Positions 13,397 to 15,649 of a DNA stretch of 15,649 bases are shown piece after piece (the first letter of the stretch is position 1; each line of letters starts with the position of its first letter). The position numbers were made by a program, and so were the translations under genes. The DNA comes from UMGS363 sp964402055 (GTDB lineage Bacteria > Bacillota > Clostridia > Oscillospirales > Ruminococcaceae), in assembly GCA_964402055.1 (NCBI GenBank), contig CAYOAV010000044.1, positions 1 through 15,649 on the forward strand, read 5' to 3'. A model generated the notes under the pieces. That model was not told the origin of the DNA, made no database searches, and saw nothing but the letters and a program-made list of their open reading frames with translations.

Positions 13397-13846
13397 ATGG
13401 ACAAAATGCAAAATGAATTTCAACGACTGTGGAACAAAATCGGAAGTTCGGGCATTATGATTCTTTCAACCTGTTCTAATAATCGTGTTACTTCAAGAGC
13501 GATGAGCGTTGTTGTTATCAACGGTAAATTCTATTGTCAGACAGATGAGAGATATTTAAAGTGCAAGCAGATAAAAGCTAATCCGAATGTTTCTTTGTGT
13601 ATGAATAATTTTTCAATTGAGGGTGAATGTCATATTATCGGCAAGCCCTCGGATAACAGCTTTTTTATTAATAAAATGAAAGAGTGTTTCCCTGACGCTG
13701 TATCCCGCTGGTCGAAGTTACCGACGGAATGTGTGCTTGAAATAACACCTAAGCTTATTTCATCGTGGATTTATGAGGATAATAAGCCGTATATTGAGCG
13801 TTGGAATTTTGAAAACAGCGGCTATGTGAAAGAAATTCAGGAGTAA
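13397..13846 (+). CDS. Pyridoxamine 5'-phosphate oxidase-family FMN-binding protein
   Basis: The 149-residue protein has the split-barrel fold of the PPOX family, flavin-binding proteins that oxidise or reduce small cofactors or bind nitro-compounds. Family marks are the N-terminal MILSTC strand, the NNRVTSRAMSVVV strand pair, the KFYCQTDERYLKCKQIKANPNVSLC segment with the stretch around KANP, and the GECHIIGK strand. The frame opens with TTG at 13379, but ATG 13397 is used because AAAGAGG lies seven bases before it. The next gene starts within 15 bases, so they form an operon. True pyridoxamine phosphate oxidase (about 220 residues) is unlikely, since this is the short general-stress or nitroimidazole-resistance-like type. 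Its substrate is unknown. Confidence 0.87.
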   Translation: MDKMQNEFQRLWNKIGSSGIMILSTCSNNRVTSRAMSVVVINGKFYCQTDERYLKCKQIKANPNVSLCMNNFSIEGECHIIGKPSDNSFFINKMKECFPDAVSRWSKLPTECVLEITPKLISSWIYEDNKPYIERWNFENSGYVKEIQE

Positions 13847-13860
13847 AGAGGGGAATGATG

Positions 13861-14154
13861 ATGAATTTTAATAATATAACTGCCTGTGGCGGAGATTGTA
13901 CAACATGTGAGCATTATAAAAGTGATGAATGTGTTGGGTGTAATAAAAACAGTGGTAAGTGCATTAAAATGTGGAGCGATGGCTGTCCGATTTGTAAATG
14001 CTGTAAGGGAAATAACGTGTTTTTTTGTGGTATTTGCAGTCAGTTTCCCTGTGAAATGTTGAAAAATACATTGACGTGGGAAAAGGACGGAATAGAACAT
14101 CTGAAAAAATGTGCCGAAGAATATTTAAAGGAGAAAATCAATGGACAAGCTTGA
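13861..14154 (+). CDS. DUF3795 cysteine-rich protein
   Basis: The 97-residue protein matches DUF3795, whose members start with CGGDC-x2-C and contain a GCNKNSGKC-like repeat. Fourteen cysteines are visible, at residues 9, 13, 16, 24, 27, 34, 42, 45, 47, 48, 56, 59, 64 and 84, in a pattern suited to zinc or iron-sulfur binding. No function is established, so none is assigned. ATG 13861 is preferred because AGAGGGG (13847-13853) sits seven bases before it, whereas the upstream ATGs at 13855 and 13858 are too close. It lies 14 bases after the PPOX gene, and its end overlaps the GyrI-like gene by 14 bases, so translation is coupled. Confidence 0.88.
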   Translation: MNFNNITACGGDCTTCEHYKSDECVGCNKNSGKCIKMWSDGCPICKCCKGNNVFFCGICSQFPCEMLKNTLTWEKDGIEHLKKCAEEYLKEKINGQA

Positions 14155-14776
14155 CTACAAAAAAGAATACAAGGATTTATATCAGCCTAAAGCCAAGCCG
14201 TCGGTTATAGATGTTCCCGAAATGACCTTTATTGCCGTTGATGGTGAGGGCGACCCGAACACCTGTGAGGAATACAAGCAGGCTATGGAAATTCTCTACG
14301 GCTTGTCTTTTACAATTAAAATGACGAAAATGAACGGTACACAGCCTGACGGTTATTTTGAATATGTAGTGCCGCCTCTTGAAGGTCTTTGGTATGTTGA
14401 TGAAGCTGATTTTGACGGACTTAACATAACCGATAAAAGCAAGTTCAAGTGGGTTTCTATGATACGTCAGCCTGAATTTGTTACGGAAGATGTTTTGGAA
14501 ACGGCAAAATCTTCGCTGAAAAAGAAAAAGCCTGACCTTGATTTAACCAAGGCAAGGCTTATGAAAATGACGGAGGGACTTTGTGTTCAGATCATGCACA
14601 AGGGAGCTTATGATGATGAGCCAGCAAGCATTGAAAGGATGAAAGCTTTTATTTCAGAAAACGGATATGCCGAAGATTTTTCAAACGGCAGAATGCACCA
14701 TGAAATTTACCTTTCCGATCCAAGGAGATGTGCTCCCGAAAATCTTAAAACCGTTATACGACACCCTGTCAGATAG
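14141..14776 (+). CDS. GyrI-like small-molecule-binding domain protein
   Basis: The 211-residue protein consists of a GyrI-like (SHS2/AraC effector-binding) domain without a DNA-binding helix-turn-helix. Visible family segments are VPEMTFIAVDGEGDPNTCEEYKQAMEILYGLSFTIKM (about 25-61), GLWYVDEADF, the WVSMIRQPEFVT segment, and a C-terminal GRMHHEIYLSDPRR (about 184-197). Stand-alone GyrI-like proteins bind small hydrophobic ligands, and some hydrolyse cyclopropanoid compounds; a function here is not established. AAGGAG lies before the ATG. The start overlaps the DUF3795 gene by 14 bases. A terminator follows immediately after the stop, so it ends the operon. Confidence 0.88.
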   Translation: MDKLDYKKEYKDLYQPKAKPSVIDVPEMTFIAVDGEGDPNTCEEYKQAMEILYGLSFTIKMTKMNGTQPDGYFEYVVPPLEGLWYVDEADFDGLNITDKSKFKWVSMIRQPEFVTEDVLETAKSSLKKKKPDLDLTKARLMKMTEGLCVQIMHKGAYDDEPASIERMKAFISENGYAEDFSNGRMHHEIYLSDPRRCAPENLKTVIRHPVR

Positions 14777-14812
14777 AAAAAGCAGTACTGCGGATTTGCG
14801 GTACTGCTTTTT
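14777..14812. terminator. Bidirectional terminator between the GyrI-like gene and ilvE
   Basis: AAAAAGCAGTACTGC (14777-14791) pairs with GCGGTACTGCTTTTT (14798-14812), a 15-bp stem with one T-G pair and a 6-base loop, with T runs on both strands. It begins one base after the GyrI stop and lies four bases from the ilvE stop. Confidence 0.93.
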
Positions 14813-14815
14813 GAT

Positions 14816-15649
14816 TTACTTAACCTTAACTGTCCAGTTGAATTTATCGGGAAGCTTGCCCCACTGGATTCCTGTGAGGGTATCATAAAGCTTCTGAGAA
14901 ATAGTGCCGATTTCACCGTTGTTAATTGTCATAACCTTGTCGCCGTATTTAAGCTCGCCGACAGGGGAGATAACAGCGGCTGTTCCTGTGCCGAATGCCT
15001 CATCAAACTTGCCTTCGTCATAGGCTTTGATAAGCTCATCAATAGTAATATCACGCTCTGTAACCTTGTAACCCATATCCTTAAGGATCTGAATGCAGGA
15101 TTTTCTTGTGATACCGCCGAGGATAGAACCTCTGTCAAGGCTTGGAGTGATAACCTCGCCGTCAACAACGAAAAATACGTTCATTGCACCAACCTCATCG
15201 ATGTACTTTCTGTGTACACCGTCAAGCCAGAGAACCTGTGCATAACCCTGCTTTTCAGCTTCTTCCTGTGCTTTGAGTGAGATTGCATAGTTTGCGGCAG
15301 CCTTTGTGAAGCCTGTACCGCCTGTAACAGCACGGACATAGTTTTCTTCAACGTAAATCTTTACAGGAGCAAGACCGTCAGCATAATATGCACCAACAGG
15401 GGAGAGGATTATAACGAAAAGCAGGTGCTTCGCAGGGTGAACGCCAACCATTGGATCAACAGCGAAAATATAAGGTCTTATGTACAGAGAAGTGCCGTCA
15501 GCGTGCGGAATCCAATCCTGATCGACTTCTACAAGCTTTTTGATAGCTTCGACAGCGAATTCTTCATCAATTTTCGGAATGCAAAGACGATCGTTTGAAA
15601 CATTAAGACGAGCCATATTCTGATCGGGACGGAAAAGATTGATACCGCC
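14816..15649 (-). CDS. ilvE: Branched-chain amino acid aminotransferase, partial (5' end outside window)
   Basis: This PLP enzyme transfers the amino group between glutamate and the 2-oxo acids of leucine, isoleucine and valine, the last step of their synthesis. The frame is open past ATG 15616 to the window edge and reads GGINLFRPDQN before it, so 15616 is internal and about 80 N-terminal residues are missing (277 visible of about 350). Visible marks are RPYIFAVDPMVGVHPAK, the PLP lysine in TGFTKAAANYAISL (residue 116 of the visible part), WLDGVHRKYIDEVGAMNVFFV, GSILGGITRKSCIQI and FGTGTAAVISPVGEL, all typical of the IIa subgroup. The usual GGNY next to the lysine reads AANY, a small deviation. 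The promoter lies outside the window. Confidence 0.95.
   Translation of the reverse strand, partial: GGINLFRPDQNMARLNVSNDRLCIPKIDEEFAVEAIKKLVEVDQDWIPHADGTSLYIRPYIFAVDPMVGVHPAKHLLFVIILSPVGAYYADGLAPVKIYVEENYVRAVTGGTGFTKAAANYAISLKAQEEAEKQGYAQVLWLDGVHRKYIDEVGAMNVFFVVDGEVITPSLDRGSILGGITRKSCIQILKDMGYKVTERDITIDELIKAYDEGKFDEAFGTGTAAVISPVGELKYGDKVMTINNGEIGTISQKLYDTLTGIQWGKLPDKFNWTVKVK

Noticed and set aside
1..15649. CRISPR arrays, defence genes, toxin-antitoxin pairs, transposases
   Set aside because: Reading both strands shows no spaced direct repeats, cas genes, transposase motifs or toxin-antitoxin pairs; the region is mostly ordinary chromosome.

Overview
The window reads as chromosomal DNA from a spore-forming, low-GC Clostridia, most likely a Ruminococcus/Oscillospiraceae-type gut bacterium. 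This rests on the mix of cotJABC and spoIIR (endospore genes), AGGAGG-type ribosome binding sites, AT-rich intergenic DNA, consensus sigma-A promoters with 17-bp spacers, and protein families typical of that group (DUF3795, GyrI-like, NYN/OST-HTH). The species call is inference. The window starts inside an aldo/keto reductase gene and ends inside ilvE.

Layout. 1-1659 (+) is a redox operon: the 3' part of an aldo/keto reductase, a flavin reductase-like protein and an iron-sulfur flavoprotein, closed by a hairpin terminator. 1760-1925 is a non-coding convergent gap with two long hairpins. 1926-3605 (-) is a stand-alone acetolactate synthase large subunit (ilvB) with its own promoter. 3802-4377 (+) is a membrane protein of unknown function that meets, at a bidirectional terminator, a (-) gene for a degenerate EAL + HDOD signalling protein. 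5771-8549 (-) is an operon in the order GH25 cell-wall lysozyme, NYN/OST-HTH RNA-binding nuclease-like protein, HAD hydrolase. 8809-9844 (+) is cotJA-cotJB-cotJC, a spore-coat operon with overlapping genes; the 56-residue cotJA is easily missed. 9910-11133 (-) is phosphoglycerate kinase, and 11281-11907 (-) is spoIIR with a candidate sigma-F promoter. At 12064-12139 lies tRNA-Thr(GGT) behind a perfect consensus promoter, followed by an N-terminal remnant of a GNAT acetyltransferase. 12433-14776 (+) carries a YafY-type WYL regulator, a PPOX-fold protein, a DUF3795 cysteine-rich protein and a GyrI-like protein. 14816 to the right edge (-) is the branched-chain aminotransferase ilvE.

How the genes work together. 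ilvB and ilvE act in branched-chain amino acid synthesis but lie at opposite ends of the window and are not an operon; no ilvN is present. cotJABC and spoIIR are developmental genes on either side of the housekeeping pgk. The WYL regulator probably controls the three genes after it: a 15-bp palindrome covers its stop codon and abuts an extended -10 promoter for the next gene. No CRISPR array, phage or defence system, or complete insertion sequence is visible. The best leads are the two-hairpin element at 1786-1896, the GH25/NYN/HAD operon, the palindrome at 13323-13358, and the decayed GNAT gene.
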